NCBI GenBank assembly: GCA_028527945.1
Contig: JAQQAK010000181.1
Coordinates: 1 to 21,705 of the forward strand
From: Spirochaetaceae bacterium
GTDB lineage: Bacteria; Spirochaetota; Spirochaetia; UBA9216
Direction: 5' to 3'
DNA: 21,705 nt
Under the pieces are notes generated by a model. It did no database searches. It saw only the letters and a list, made by a program, of their open reading frames with translations, and had not been told where the DNA came from. Made by a program: the position numbers and the translations under genes. Positions 1 through 7,037 of the stretch are shown here, one piece after another. Each line of letters begins with the position of its first letter. Position 1 is the stretch's first letter.

Positions 1-9
1 TTCCGATCT
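1..9. other. Probable residual sequencing-adapter bases
   Basis: The first nine bases, TTCCGATCT, equal the 3' end of the common Illumina TruSeq/paired-end adapter. They sit exactly at the edge of the window. They also create an in-frame stop (9-11) just upstream of an otherwise open C-terminal coding tail. The simplest reading is that genomic sequence begins at about base 10. A chance match of nine bases at this exact position is unlikely but not excluded. Confidence 0.6.
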
Positions 10-11
10 AG

Positions 12-134
12 ATATTGATAATTGATAATCTTCAAATAGGAGAGAAAACACAAATTACAATGAAAAATCCTTCTACAGCAGATCTTCCAGATTCTGTATT
101 TTCGAAGGCATATATTGAGCGGGTAAATAATTAG
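12..134 (+). CDS. C-terminal fragment of a LolA-like outer membrane lipoprotein-sorting protein
   Basis: An open frame runs from the window edge to a TAG at 132-134 and encodes about 40 residues. It ends in a segment reading LPDSVFSKAYIERVNN. This 'LPDS(V/L)F(S/T)xxYLER' type ending is typical, from memory, of the LolA-like outer membrane lipoprotein-sorting proteins (COG2834/PF17131 type) common in spirochaetes. Such proteins are periplasmic carriers. They often lie beside RND/MMPL transporters and outer-membrane barrels, which fits the next gene starting 1 nt after the stop. Only the tail is present, so the family call rests on one short motif plus context. The in-frame stop at 9-11 involves suspected adapter bases and is probably not biological. 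Confidence 0.5.
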   Translation: MLIIDNLQIGEKTQITMKNPSTADLPDSVFSKAYIERVNN

Positions 135-135
135 A

Positions 136-1983
136 ATGAAAAAAAAGTTTTCAGGCTTGTTGATTATTCCATTAATTCTTTTTTCAGTATCATTTTCTGT
201 TTGGGCAGAAGACGAAGATAATGATGTAACTGTAAAAGATGAAGAGCTTTCTATTGATGAAGCAACTTTAAAAATAGTGGATGATCCTTTTGCTGATACT
301 GATACATCGACAACCACTGATGATACAGATTCTGATAAAGACTCTGATTCTGATACGGATACAGACGACGAAACAGATGAAGATACTGTAGTTAATATTG
401 ATGATCCTTTTGCTGAAGACAGTGATGATGAAGATATCGCTTTATTTGATGATCTTGACTCAATGTTTGAAACAGATTCAATGGTTGATGAAGTCGATGA
501 AGAAGAAGCTTCAACTGACGTCTCAGCAGCAGATGAGTTTCTTGTTTCAGAAGGTGTTGAATTCGGAGGAACATTTGATGGAAGTCTTTTATCATACTTT
601 TCTTATGATTATCCCTGGACTTCTGATTTTGATATTACAGATCCTAGTCAGTCATTTGTTCCAAGTGTTGAAGCTGATTTGTTCTTTGACGCAAGACCTG
701 AATCTGATTATCGTGTTTTTGGTAAACTTGGTTTCACATCTGCGAGCGGTACAGAAAGTGAGTTATCTTCTTTAATTCCTGATAGCGGACTTACATTTTC
801 TACATCGACAGATGATGACGGAAATGTGTCTTTAACATCGGTTGATGAAGATGATGTTGATGAAAACGACTCTTCTCAGACCACAGTAACCTCTGATGAT
901 CTTGAAAGCAGCGATGATACAGTTACAGAAATAAATATAACTATTAAGGAACTTTTTGTTGATTTTGACTGGAACGATAAGGTCTATTTTCGTTTTGGAA
1001 AAAGTATGATTCAGTGGGGAGTCGGTTACTTCTGGAGTCCAGCAGATGTATTAAATGTTGAGTCGATAGATATTGAAGATCCTACTGCTGACAGAGAAGG
1101 TCCAATAAACTTTAAAATACATTATCCTTTTGGAATAAATAACGCTTATTTATACATTATTACTGAAGATGTAACAGAACCTCTTGATACCGCTATTGCG
1201 CCTAAAGTTGAGTTTGTGATTGGTAAGACTGAAATTGGTATTGGGGGATATTACCAAAGAGAATCAGCACCCAAAATAATGACGACTGTTTCTTCATCTA
1301 TAAAAGATTTTGATATCTTTGGCGAAGGTGTTGTAAGCTGGGGCTCTGATAGAGTCTTTGTCAGAGCATCCAAGGACCAGAGTGCTGCTACAGAAGACTC
1401 TGATGATGATCTTGAAACTGTTTTAGACACATTTAAAATAGATGATGAGGTCTTTTTCTCAGCAACTATCGGCGCAAATTATACACATGAGCTTGATAAC
1501 GATAATGGTACTCTCCTTGCTGTAGGTCAGTACTTTTTTAACGGAGAAGGCTATGATGACAGCAGTCTTCTTGCTGATGCTTATTATCTTTCTCAGAATT
1601 CAAGCGCTAATGGTCTTGCTCTTGAGGATGATGATCAACCAGAGGGGTATGAAGATCCAGATGATTTGTCTACTAATGATATTTCTAATTGGGGCAAGCA
1701 TTATATTGGCTTTTTCTTTTCATGGTCTTCGATTATGGATTCAAAATTTAGTTTTAGCGCACTGTCTATAACAAATTTAAATGATCTTTCAGGAATGGTA
1801 ATGCCAACTGTAAATTTTGAAATTATGGATTATTTATCAATTGATGCTGGTTTAACTATTACATATGGTGATGCAGGAGATGAATATACAAATACTCTTG
1901 CCTTATATGGGCTTAATGATGATTGGGATGGGCCTACCGTGACATTTACTCTTGGATGTAACATAGGTGTAGGGAGTTTTTAA
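136..1983 (+). CDS. Outer-membrane beta-barrel protein with long Asp-rich N-terminal region
   Basis: The product is 615 residues with a Sec signal peptide (KKK then a hydrophobic core, likely cleavage after VWA at about residue 24). Residues ~25-135 are extremely acidic low complexity, with Asp/Ser/Thr runs and two copies of a DDPFA(D/E) motif. From ~140 the sequence alternates as in an outer-membrane barrel. A segment at ~285-307 reads FRFGKSMIQWGVGYFWSPAD, resembling the 'GxxxxxWGxGxFxxPxDxLN' signature of DUF1302-like and spirochaetal porin-like proteins. The start follows the previous stop by 1 nt with only a weak SD, so translation is probably coupled. The gene shares one base (TAATG) with the next gene. 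Outer-membrane location is well supported. The function is not known, and a partner of a lipid- or lipoprotein-moving system is inference from the LolA-like neighbour. Confidence 0.75.
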   Translation: MKKKFSGLLIIPLILFSVSFSVWAEDEDNDVTVKDEELSIDEATLKIVDDPFADTDTSTTTDDTDSDKDSDSDTDTDDETDEDTVVNIDDPFAEDSDDEDIALFDDLDSMFETDSMVDEVDEEEASTDVSAADEFLVSEGVEFGGTFDGSLLSYFSYDYPWTSDFDITDPSQSFVPSVEADLFFDARPESDYRVFGKLGFTSASGTESELSSLIPDSGLTFSTSTDDDGNVSLTSVDEDDVDENDSSQTTVTSDDLESSDDTVTEINITIKELFVDFDWNDKVYFRFGKSMIQWGVGYFWSPADVLNVESIDIEDPTADREGPINFKIHYPFGINNAYLYIITEDVTEPLDTAIAPKVEFVIGKTEIGIGGYYQRESAPKIMTTVSSSIKDFDIFGEGVVSWGSDRVFVRASKDQSAATEDSDDDLETVLDTFKIDDEVFFSATIGANYTHELDNDNGTLLAVGQYFFNGEGYDDSSLLADAYYLSQNSSANGLALEDDDQPEGYEDPDDLSTNDISNWGKHYIGFFFSWSSIMDSKFSFSALSITNLNDLSGMVMPTVNFEIMDYLSIDAGLTITYGDAGDEYTNTLALYGLNDDWDGPTVTFTLGCNIGVGSF

Positions 1984-3425
1984 TGAAAAAGAAAATACTG
2001 TTTAGTTTTATATTGTTTTTTCTGATTTTTTCTTGCGGATCCACAGAAGTTGTAGCTCCCTCTAATATAGAAGCCTCAGATCCTGATGAGGATAATCCAA
2101 ACCGCGTTGAAATAAGCTGGAGTCCTGTTGATGGCGCTGGTATTTATTATGTATACAGAAGTGAATCAGAAAGCGGTACTTTTGAGAATGTAGGTTTTTC
2201 TGTAACTTCAGATGAAGATTCTGATGGTGATACCCGCTATTACTTTGTTGAGAATTTTGAAGAAGGAGAGGGCGGAACTTATTATTATTGTGTAACAGCA
2301 GCTCCAGATAAAGATATAAGCAGCGAAAGCGCAAGAAGTTCTGTTGTAGCAGCTTCCACTTATAGTGGTAGCTGGACTGAACCAAAAGAAATTGGTTCAG
2401 CTTCAATTCTAAAGCTTGCTGCTGGCTCCTCTGATTTATATGCTGTGTACTGTTCTTCTGATACAAGTTCTGACTTAGGCATCTATAAATATGCTGAAGA
2501 TGAAGACTCTGAGGAAGATGATGCTGAAAAGGTTTGGACAAGTATTGATAGCCCCGGATCTACAAATGGAAGTTTAGATAATCCTTTTTCAGTTTTGGTT
2601 ATAGATAGTGAATTATATGTTGTCTATAATGATCAAGCATCTACCGCAGGAGGAAAACTTACATCTAAATATTATCATGATTCGTCAGATGATGAAGATA
2701 ATCCATCTTTTGCTTGGACTGCATATGGAAGTGAAGCTTTCAATGATGTAGCGGCCAATGGAATAGATGCTGTTGAAAGCGGATTGGCAAATGATATTTA
2801 TACTATCTTTTTTGAAAGTTCTACGGTTACGTTTTATAAAAACAGTGGTTCTTCAGGTTCATGGTTTGAAATAGATATTACAAGTGAATCTTTTATTAAT
2901 AATGCCGGATCCTTAAGAGTTATAAGTAACAACAATACACCATACATCGGTTATGAAGATACAACTGACGGAGGATTATATCTTAGAGCTTATGAAGATA
3001 GCAGCTTGCAGGCAGATGGGAACGTTAGCACTTCCGGAATAGATGATGGTAATGTTGCTTTTGTTTCAGGGACTAGCGCAATATATGCTGTCTATTTTAC
3101 CGATAGTGGTAGCTTTGAGGCTAAGAGCTACGAAGACAGTGTCTGGAGTGCATTGACTAATACAGATGGGCAGCCTACTGTAAAAACAGGAACATCAGGA
3201 AGTCTTGACTCGGCATGGTATAATGGATATCTATATGTTTTTTATCTTGGTTCCGACGGAGCGTACGTGAAATATTATGATAATGATGATGGATGGCAGT
3301 CGGCTCAGAAAAATGGTGGTGTTATTACTTCTGCCAGTGCCGGGTCTCTTCAGCTTGTAGCTTCGGACGCTCTTTATGCAGGATATATAGAAAGTGGAAA
3401 AGCATATGTCAGAATACTTGAGTAA
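1983..3425 (+). CDS. Putative lipoprotein with fibronectin type III-like domain
   Basis: The product is 480 residues. A lysine-rich start and hydrophobic core end in LIFSCGS, a permissive spirochaetal-style lipobox with the lipidated Cys at residue 18. Residues ~26-128 look like a fibronectin type III fold (ISWSPVDGAGIYYVYRS, then a YYYCVTA strand). The remainder, ~130-480, is made of repeated short strands with Tyr-Val/Ile-Tyr patterns such as LYAVY, LYVVY, IYTIFF, IYAVYF and LYVFY, spaced about 50 residues apart. This suggests a beta-propeller-like repeat domain. The ATG overlaps the previous stop (TAATG) and has AGGGAG six bases upstream, so it is the second or third gene of the same operon. 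It probably sits in the outer membrane beside the barrel protein. No enzymatic motif was seen. Confidence 0.7.
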   Translation: MKKKILFSFILFFLIFSCGSTEVVAPSNIEASDPDEDNPNRVEISWSPVDGAGIYYVYRSESESGTFENVGFSVTSDEDSDGDTRYYFVENFEEGEGGTYYYCVTAAPDKDISSESARSSVVAASTYSGSWTEPKEIGSASILKLAAGSSDLYAVYCSSDTSSDLGIYKYAEDEDSEEDDAEKVWTSIDSPGSTNGSLDNPFSVLVIDSELYVVYNDQASTAGGKLTSKYYHDSSDDEDNPSFAWTAYGSEAFNDVAANGIDAVESGLANDIYTIFFESSTVTFYKNSGSSGSWFEIDITSESFINNAGSLRVISNNNTPYIGYEDTTDGGLYLRAYEDSSLQADGNVSTSGIDDGNVAFVSGTSAIYAVYFTDSGSFEAKSYEDSVWSALTNTDGQPTVKTGTSGSLDSAWYNGYLYVFYLGSDGAYVKYYDNDDGWQSAQKNGGVITSASAGSLQLVASDALYAGYIESGKAYVRILE

Positions 3426-3461
3426 GATTAAAATGACTTTCTGAGTTATGAAAATCTTTGC

Positions 3462-3490
3462 TTGAAAAATTTAAAGGCTAGGTCTACAGT
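3462..3490 (+). promoter_or_regulatory. Candidate promoter for the coiled-coil/MTA operon (very short leader)
   Basis: TTGAAA (3462-3467), a 17-bp spacer and TACAGT (3485-3490). Only six bases separate the -10 box from the ATG at 3497, so transcription would begin at or next to the start codon. No convincing Shine-Dalgarno is present. The -10 match is imperfect (TACAGT versus TATAAT) and the region is AT-rich. Confidence 0.4.
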
Positions 3491-3496
3491 ATTTAT

Positions 3497-4627
3497 ATGG
3501 CGAACAAAGAAGTTTTAATTACCGACAAGAAAGAAATGATATTAGCGTTGGACGCTGAAATAGAAGATTGTTACTTGAAAATATCAGAGGCGGCTACAAC
3601 ATTTCCAGAAGAGAATATTGACCTCTCAGTAGCCGCAGGTATTATTAAAGAAATAATAGAATTAGATAAAGAGCTAACAGAAGAGCGAGAGCGTTTAGAT
3701 GGCATACTTGCTGCTATGGAACGAGCAGATGAAATAGATGCAATTCGTAAAAGCTTAAATAGTAAAATTAAAAGTATTGAAAAAGATAATATGTCTAATT
3801 ATGAAACTATAGGCAGGGCTGCTTTTGAGGCATATAAAGACAATCAGCTTCAACATGAAAATTATGATAAGATTTTTTCTGATGTAGTAAAGATGATAAA
3901 AAAAATCGATGAGACAGAATCTGCCATTGCAATGCTTGTAGAGTCTGATAATAAAAAACTCTTTGACAGAGTAAAAAACTCATCAAGAAGTATGTATCTT
4001 AAAAAAATATGTTCTAGTTATTATAAACAGCTGCAGCGGTATTATAAAAATGCTGGAGAAAGTATTTGTAATTCTGAATTAATCTTAAATCTTGAAGCAG
4101 ATTCAGTTCAGCACGCAATAAAACCTTTTAAAGAAAATCTTGAGGGGTTGGAGAAAATAGAAGAAGAGACTTCAAAATTAACAGATGAGGATGAAAAATT
4201 AAAAGGTAATCTCGAAGGTTTGGGAGTTCAATCTTCTCCTGTCAGAACTATAAATACAATTGAAAAACATATTAATCAGTTGTATGAGCAGCGTAAATAT
4301 AAACAGCATGAGGCTGGTTATATTCTTTCTTCAAATAGAAAAGATCCTCTTTGTAAAAAGTCTGAAATAAAGGTGTTTCTAAAAGAGATTGATGGAAAAC
4401 TTAAAGAGGTTGATACCATTAATACAGAAATACAGAATCTTAAAGATGATATTGAAGTTGAAAAGCAGTTAGTAAATATAGAGAGTATGAGTAAAAAAAT
4501 TGAATTTTATAATGAAAAAATTCAAAAATATAATATCGAGATAGAAGAACTTCAGAAAAAAATTCTCCTTTCTGAAGATGTAATACAAAAGCTTAAAAAA
4601 GTTGAAGATGTTGAGGATTCAAAATGA
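3497..4627 (+). CDS. Cytoplasmic coiled-coil protein of unknown function
   Basis: The product is 376 residues, highly charged (Lys/Glu-rich), with no signal peptide or membrane segment. Heptad-like leucine/isoleucine patterns are clearest at about residues 45-75, 205-240 and 290-370, so a long helical coiled coil is likely. I recognise no family. The ATG at 3497 is the first in-frame start after a TAG at 3479. It lacks a Shine-Dalgarno, so a start at 3536 (Met14) is possible. The gene ends in an ATGA overlap with the MTA phosphorylase gene, which suggests translational coupling, so the product may be made in fixed proportion to the nucleoside enzymes. A structural or scaffold role would be a guess. 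Confidence 0.75.
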   Translation: MANKEVLITDKKEMILALDAEIEDCYLKISEAATTFPEENIDLSVAAGIIKEIIELDKELTEERERLDGILAAMERADEIDAIRKSLNSKIKSIEKDNMSNYETIGRAAFEAYKDNQLQHENYDKIFSDVVKMIKKIDETESAIAMLVESDNKKLFDRVKNSSRSMYLKKICSSYYKQLQRYYKNAGESICNSELILNLEADSVQHAIKPFKENLEGLEKIEEETSKLTDEDEKLKGNLEGLGVQSSPVRTINTIEKHINQLYEQRKYKQHEAGYILSSNRKDPLCKKSEIKVFLKEIDGKLKEVDTINTEIQNLKDDIEVEKQLVNIESMSKKIEFYNEKIQKYNIEIEELQKKILLSEDVIQKLKKVEDVEDSK

Positions 4628-5373
4628 TAAAAATTGGAATTATTGGCGGAAGTGGACTTGATGATCCTGATATACTAAAAAACGTCAGTGAAACAATTGT
4701 TGAAACAAAATGGGGAAGAACTTCTTGCATTCTTAAAGAAGGTGAAATTGGTGGAAAGAGCGTTGTTTTAATAGGTCGTCATGGACGAGCACATACTATT
4801 CCTCCCTCACAAGTGAACAATCGTGCAAATATTCAGGCATTAAAAGACATTGGGTGTACACATATTATTGCTACAACTTCTGTAGGTTCTTTACGAGAGG
4901 ACATTGGACGTGGTCACTTTGTTATTCTTGATCAGTTTATAGATTTTACAAAACATAGAGATATAACTTTTTATGAGGAATTTGAACCGGGAACTACGAT
5001 GCATACTTCAATGGCTGAACCTTTTAATCCTGAACTTCGTGAAATAATAATAAAGAAGGCTAAAGAACTTAATTTAAATCATCACCCTAAAGGAACTGTT
5101 GTTACTATAGAGGGGCCACGCTTTTCTACAAAGGCTGAGTCTAATATGTTTAGATTATGGGGGGCAGATGTTATAAATATGACTATTGCGCCTGAAGCTA
5201 TTCTTGCAAATGAGGCAGGTATTCCTTACGCCGCAATAGCAATGAGCACAGACTATGACTGCTGGAAGAACGACGAAGAGGCTGTAAGTTGGGAATCTGT
5301 TGTAGAAGTGTTTAAAGAAAATGTTAAAAATATGATTGACCTTTTAACATTGACAATATCTGATATAAATTGA
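4624..5373 (+). CDS. mtnP: S-methyl-5'-thioadenosine phosphorylase (MTAP)
   Basis: The product is 249 residues and similar throughout to the human/archaeal MTAP branch of the purine nucleoside phosphorylase family. It would cleave 5'-methylthioadenosine with phosphate into adenine and 5-methylthioribose-1-phosphate, the first step of methionine salvage. The phosphate-site start GIIGGSGLDDP is at residues 5-15, the RHG motif at 52-54, TIEGPRFST at 161-169 and the methylthio-pocket INMT at 184-187. Asp210 and Asp212 in STDYDCW match the human Asp220/Asp222 pair that recognises 6-aminopurines, favouring MTA over inosine or guanosine. It starts with good SD spacing (GAGG, seven bases) inside the end of the coiled-coil gene. 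It overlaps the nucleosidase gene by 4 bp (TTGA). No other methionine-salvage gene is in the window. Confidence 0.93.
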   Translation: MIKIGIIGGSGLDDPDILKNVSETIVETKWGRTSCILKEGEIGGKSVVLIGRHGRAHTIPPSQVNNRANIQALKDIGCTHIIATTSVGSLREDIGRGHFVILDQFIDFTKHRDITFYEEFEPGTTMHTSMAEPFNPELREIIIKKAKELNLNHHPKGTVVTIEGPRFSTKAESNMFRLWGADVINMTIAPEAILANEAGIPYAAIAMSTDYDCWKNDEEAVSWESVVEVFKENVKNMIDLLTLTISDIN

Positions 5374-6056
5374 TTGCTATAATCGCACCAATGAGGCAGG
5401 AAATTGCTCCTGTTGTAAATGTACTTACTGGTTCTGAAAAAATAAAAAGCGGTAGTTTTTACTTTATTAAAGGGAAGTTATTAAAACATGATATAATAAC
5501 TCAACAAACAGGAGTAGGTAAGGTCTTAACCTCTTCTTCTGTTCAGCATCTTATTGATGTATTTAAGCCTGAAGCAGTCATAATGATAGGCATAGCCGGT
5601 TCTATAAATACTGACTTAAAAAAAGGTGACACCATAATTGCAGAAGATTGTATTCAGCATGATATGGACAGTACTGCTTTCGGTTTTTTACGCGGTGAAA
5701 TACCCTATACAAATTACAGAATAATTTCATCAGATAAACGGCTTGTTGAGACAGCATCATCATGTAAAACAATTTCTTTGCAAAAAGGAAGAGTTTTAAC
5801 TGGAGATCAGTTTATAAATGATTGTGATAGTGATAAATTAAATTATTTGAGAGAAAATCTAAAAGGTGATTTAGTTGATATGGAAGGAGCCGCCGCCGCT
5901 CTTGTTTCTATGATAAATGAAGTTCCGTTTTTGCTTATAAGAACTGTTTCTGATAACGCTGACGGCGGAGGCGGTAAAGGGTTTAAAAATCTTTTAAAAA
6001 TATCTGGTGATAAACATGTTACTTTAATTAAACATATTTTGGAAAACTATAGCTGA
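5370..6056 (+). CDS. mtnN: 5'-methylthioadenosine/S-adenosylhomocysteine nucleosidase
   Basis: The product is 228 residues, close to the usual MtnN length. It would hydrolyse MTA or SAH to adenine plus methylthioribose or S-ribosylhomocysteine in the cytoplasm. Family marks: IGIAGS at 73-78, GDQFI at 145-149, DMEGAA at 170-175 (Glu172, equivalent to E. coli Glu174) and VSDNAD at 193-198 (Asp195, the catalytic acid equivalent to Asp197). Glu11 matches the conserved N-terminal Glu12. I chose the TTG at 5370 because the next in-frame ATG (5391) would remove the first beta strand of the fold. TTG overlaps the MTAP stop (TTGA) and has no SD of its own, so translation is probably coupled. Having MTAP beside it suggests it may mainly serve SAH, but this is inference. 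Confidence 0.93.
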   Translation: MIAIIAPMRQEIAPVVNVLTGSEKIKSGSFYFIKGKLLKHDIITQQTGVGKVLTSSSVQHLIDVFKPEAVIMIGIAGSINTDLKKGDTIIAEDCIQHDMDSTAFGFLRGEIPYTNYRIISSDKRLVETASSCKTISLQKGRVLTGDQFINDCDSDKLNYLRENLKGDLVDMEGAAAALVSMINEVPFLLIRTVSDNADGGGGKGFKNLLKISGDKHVTLIKHILENYS

Positions 6057-6070
6057 GAGGAAAATTACTA

Positions 6071-7030
6071 TTGGACAACAGGAATAACAGCAAGGCAGAG
6101 GCTATGCTTGCACTAACAAGCCTTCTTTGGGGGATGACATTTATTGTCATTAAAAAAGGTTTGAATGACGCAAGTCCTTTTATGTTTCTTGCTTTACGTT
6201 TTGGTACAGCTTTTATTGTATATTATTTAATTTTTAGAAAACACTTTAAAAACATCTCCCGAATGACTTTTTTTAGAGCTATTCTTATTTCAGTATTCTT
6301 TTTTGGTGGGTACGCTTTTCAAACACTAGGATTAAGATATACTACTGTAGCAAAATCAGCGCTTTTTACATATATGTTTGCTCCGCTTATACCTCCTTTG
6401 CAGTTTATTTTTACCGGAAAGAAACCAAAAGCCATAAATGTCGTAGCCTTAGCTGTTGTTTTTATTGGTGTGCTGATTTATTCTTCGCCTAATGGAGAGC
6501 TTTTTGATATAAGAGCTTTTTTAAATTACAAGACTGATTATTTGAATGAATATTTTGGCGGTTCATCTTTTAATATTGGAGATTTTCTTTCGTTATTAGG
6601 AGCTGTCAGCTACGCCTTTTTTATTCTTTTGATAGACCGATTTAGTGAAAAGGAATCACCTGTCGTAATGACAGGTTTTCAGCTATTTTATAGTGCCTTG
6701 ATAGCGATTATATTATCAGTTATTTTTGAAAAAACATTTATAAAACCAACAATTAACCTTGCAGTATCCATTTTGTATCTTGCAATTCCGGGGAGCGTTA
6801 TTGCTGTTTATTTTATGAACAAATACCAAGGTATGACTACAGCGGTACGCGCAAGTTTGATTTATTCACTTGAGCCTGTGTTTACAATAATATTTGGCTG
6901 GCTTATTTTACGTGAAAAATTAAGTATTGTAGAAATATCTGGAGCTGTCATAATTGTTCTTGGTGTAACTACCGCTGAAGTCGTAGGCGCTGTTTTAGAG
7001 AAAAAAAGACGGGAAGAACCCGCCTTTTAG
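6071..7030 (+). CDS. EamA/DMT-family transporter
   Basis: The product is 319 residues with about ten hydrophobic segments arranged as two EamA repeats (~10-140 and ~168-302). The first helix carries the usual LLWGMTFIVIKKGL pattern, and a second-repeat segment contains LEPVFTIIFGWLILREKL, the typical EamA repeat ending. It is an inner-membrane drug/metabolite-type transporter, and the substrate cannot be read from sequence. Start TTG at 6071 follows a GAGAGG Shine-Dalgarno by ten bases. The alternative ATG at 6104 has no better SD and would trim the N-terminal cytoplasmic tail. The gene follows mtnN by 14 nt, so it likely shares the MTA operon. Export of a purine or thio-sugar by-product is possible but unproven. 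The 3' end contains a terminator. Confidence 0.85.
   Translation: MDNRNNSKAEAMLALTSLLWGMTFIVIKKGLNDASPFMFLALRFGTAFIVYYLIFRKHFKNISRMTFFRAILISVFFFGGYAFQTLGLRYTTVAKSALFTYMFAPLIPPLQFIFTGKKPKAINVVALAVVFIGVLIYSSPNGELFDIRAFLNYKTDYLNEYFGGSSFNIGDFLSLLGAVSYAFFILLIDRFSEKESPVVMTGFQLFYSALIAIILSVIFEKTFIKPTINLAVSILYLAIPGSVIAVYFMNKYQGMTTAVRASLIYSLEPVFTIIFGWLILREKLSIVEISGAVIIVLGVTTAEVVGAVLEKKRREEPAF
7001..7028. terminator. Bidirectional intrinsic terminator inside the 3' end of the transporter gene
   Basis: A short G+C hairpin, GACGGG (7008-7013), loop AAGAA, CCCGCC (7019-7024), has one mismatch. It is flanked by A7 (7001-7007) on the left and T4 (7025-7028) on the right, so each strand sees a hairpin followed by U residues. 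It lies between convergent genes whose stops are 7 nt apart and could end both transcripts. Confidence 0.7.
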
Positions 7031-7037
7031 AGAATTA

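Noticed and set aside
2..25. Alternative reading of the first gene in another frame (a frameshift near the window start).
   Set aside because: The other frame is open for only seven codons and includes the suspected adapter bases. The simpler explanation is a contig-end artefact rather than a broken gene.
2062..2541. A 159-codon minus-strand frame inside the fibronectin-like lipoprotein gene.
   Set aside because: Its composition (Gln, His and Leu runs) is that of the complement of Asp/Ser-rich coding DNA. The plus-strand gene has a signal peptide, a domain and a ribosome binding site.
3424..3458. Possible terminator after the fibronectin-like lipoprotein gene (AAGATT / AATCTT).
   Set aside because: It has only six A+T-rich pairs around a 23-base loop and a short T-run. 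This is not convincing as a terminator.
4624..5373. General purine nucleoside phosphorylase (inosine/guanosine).
   Set aside because: Asp210 and Asp212 and the INMT pocket match the MTAP branch. Inosine/guanosine enzymes have Asn in the base-recognition position.
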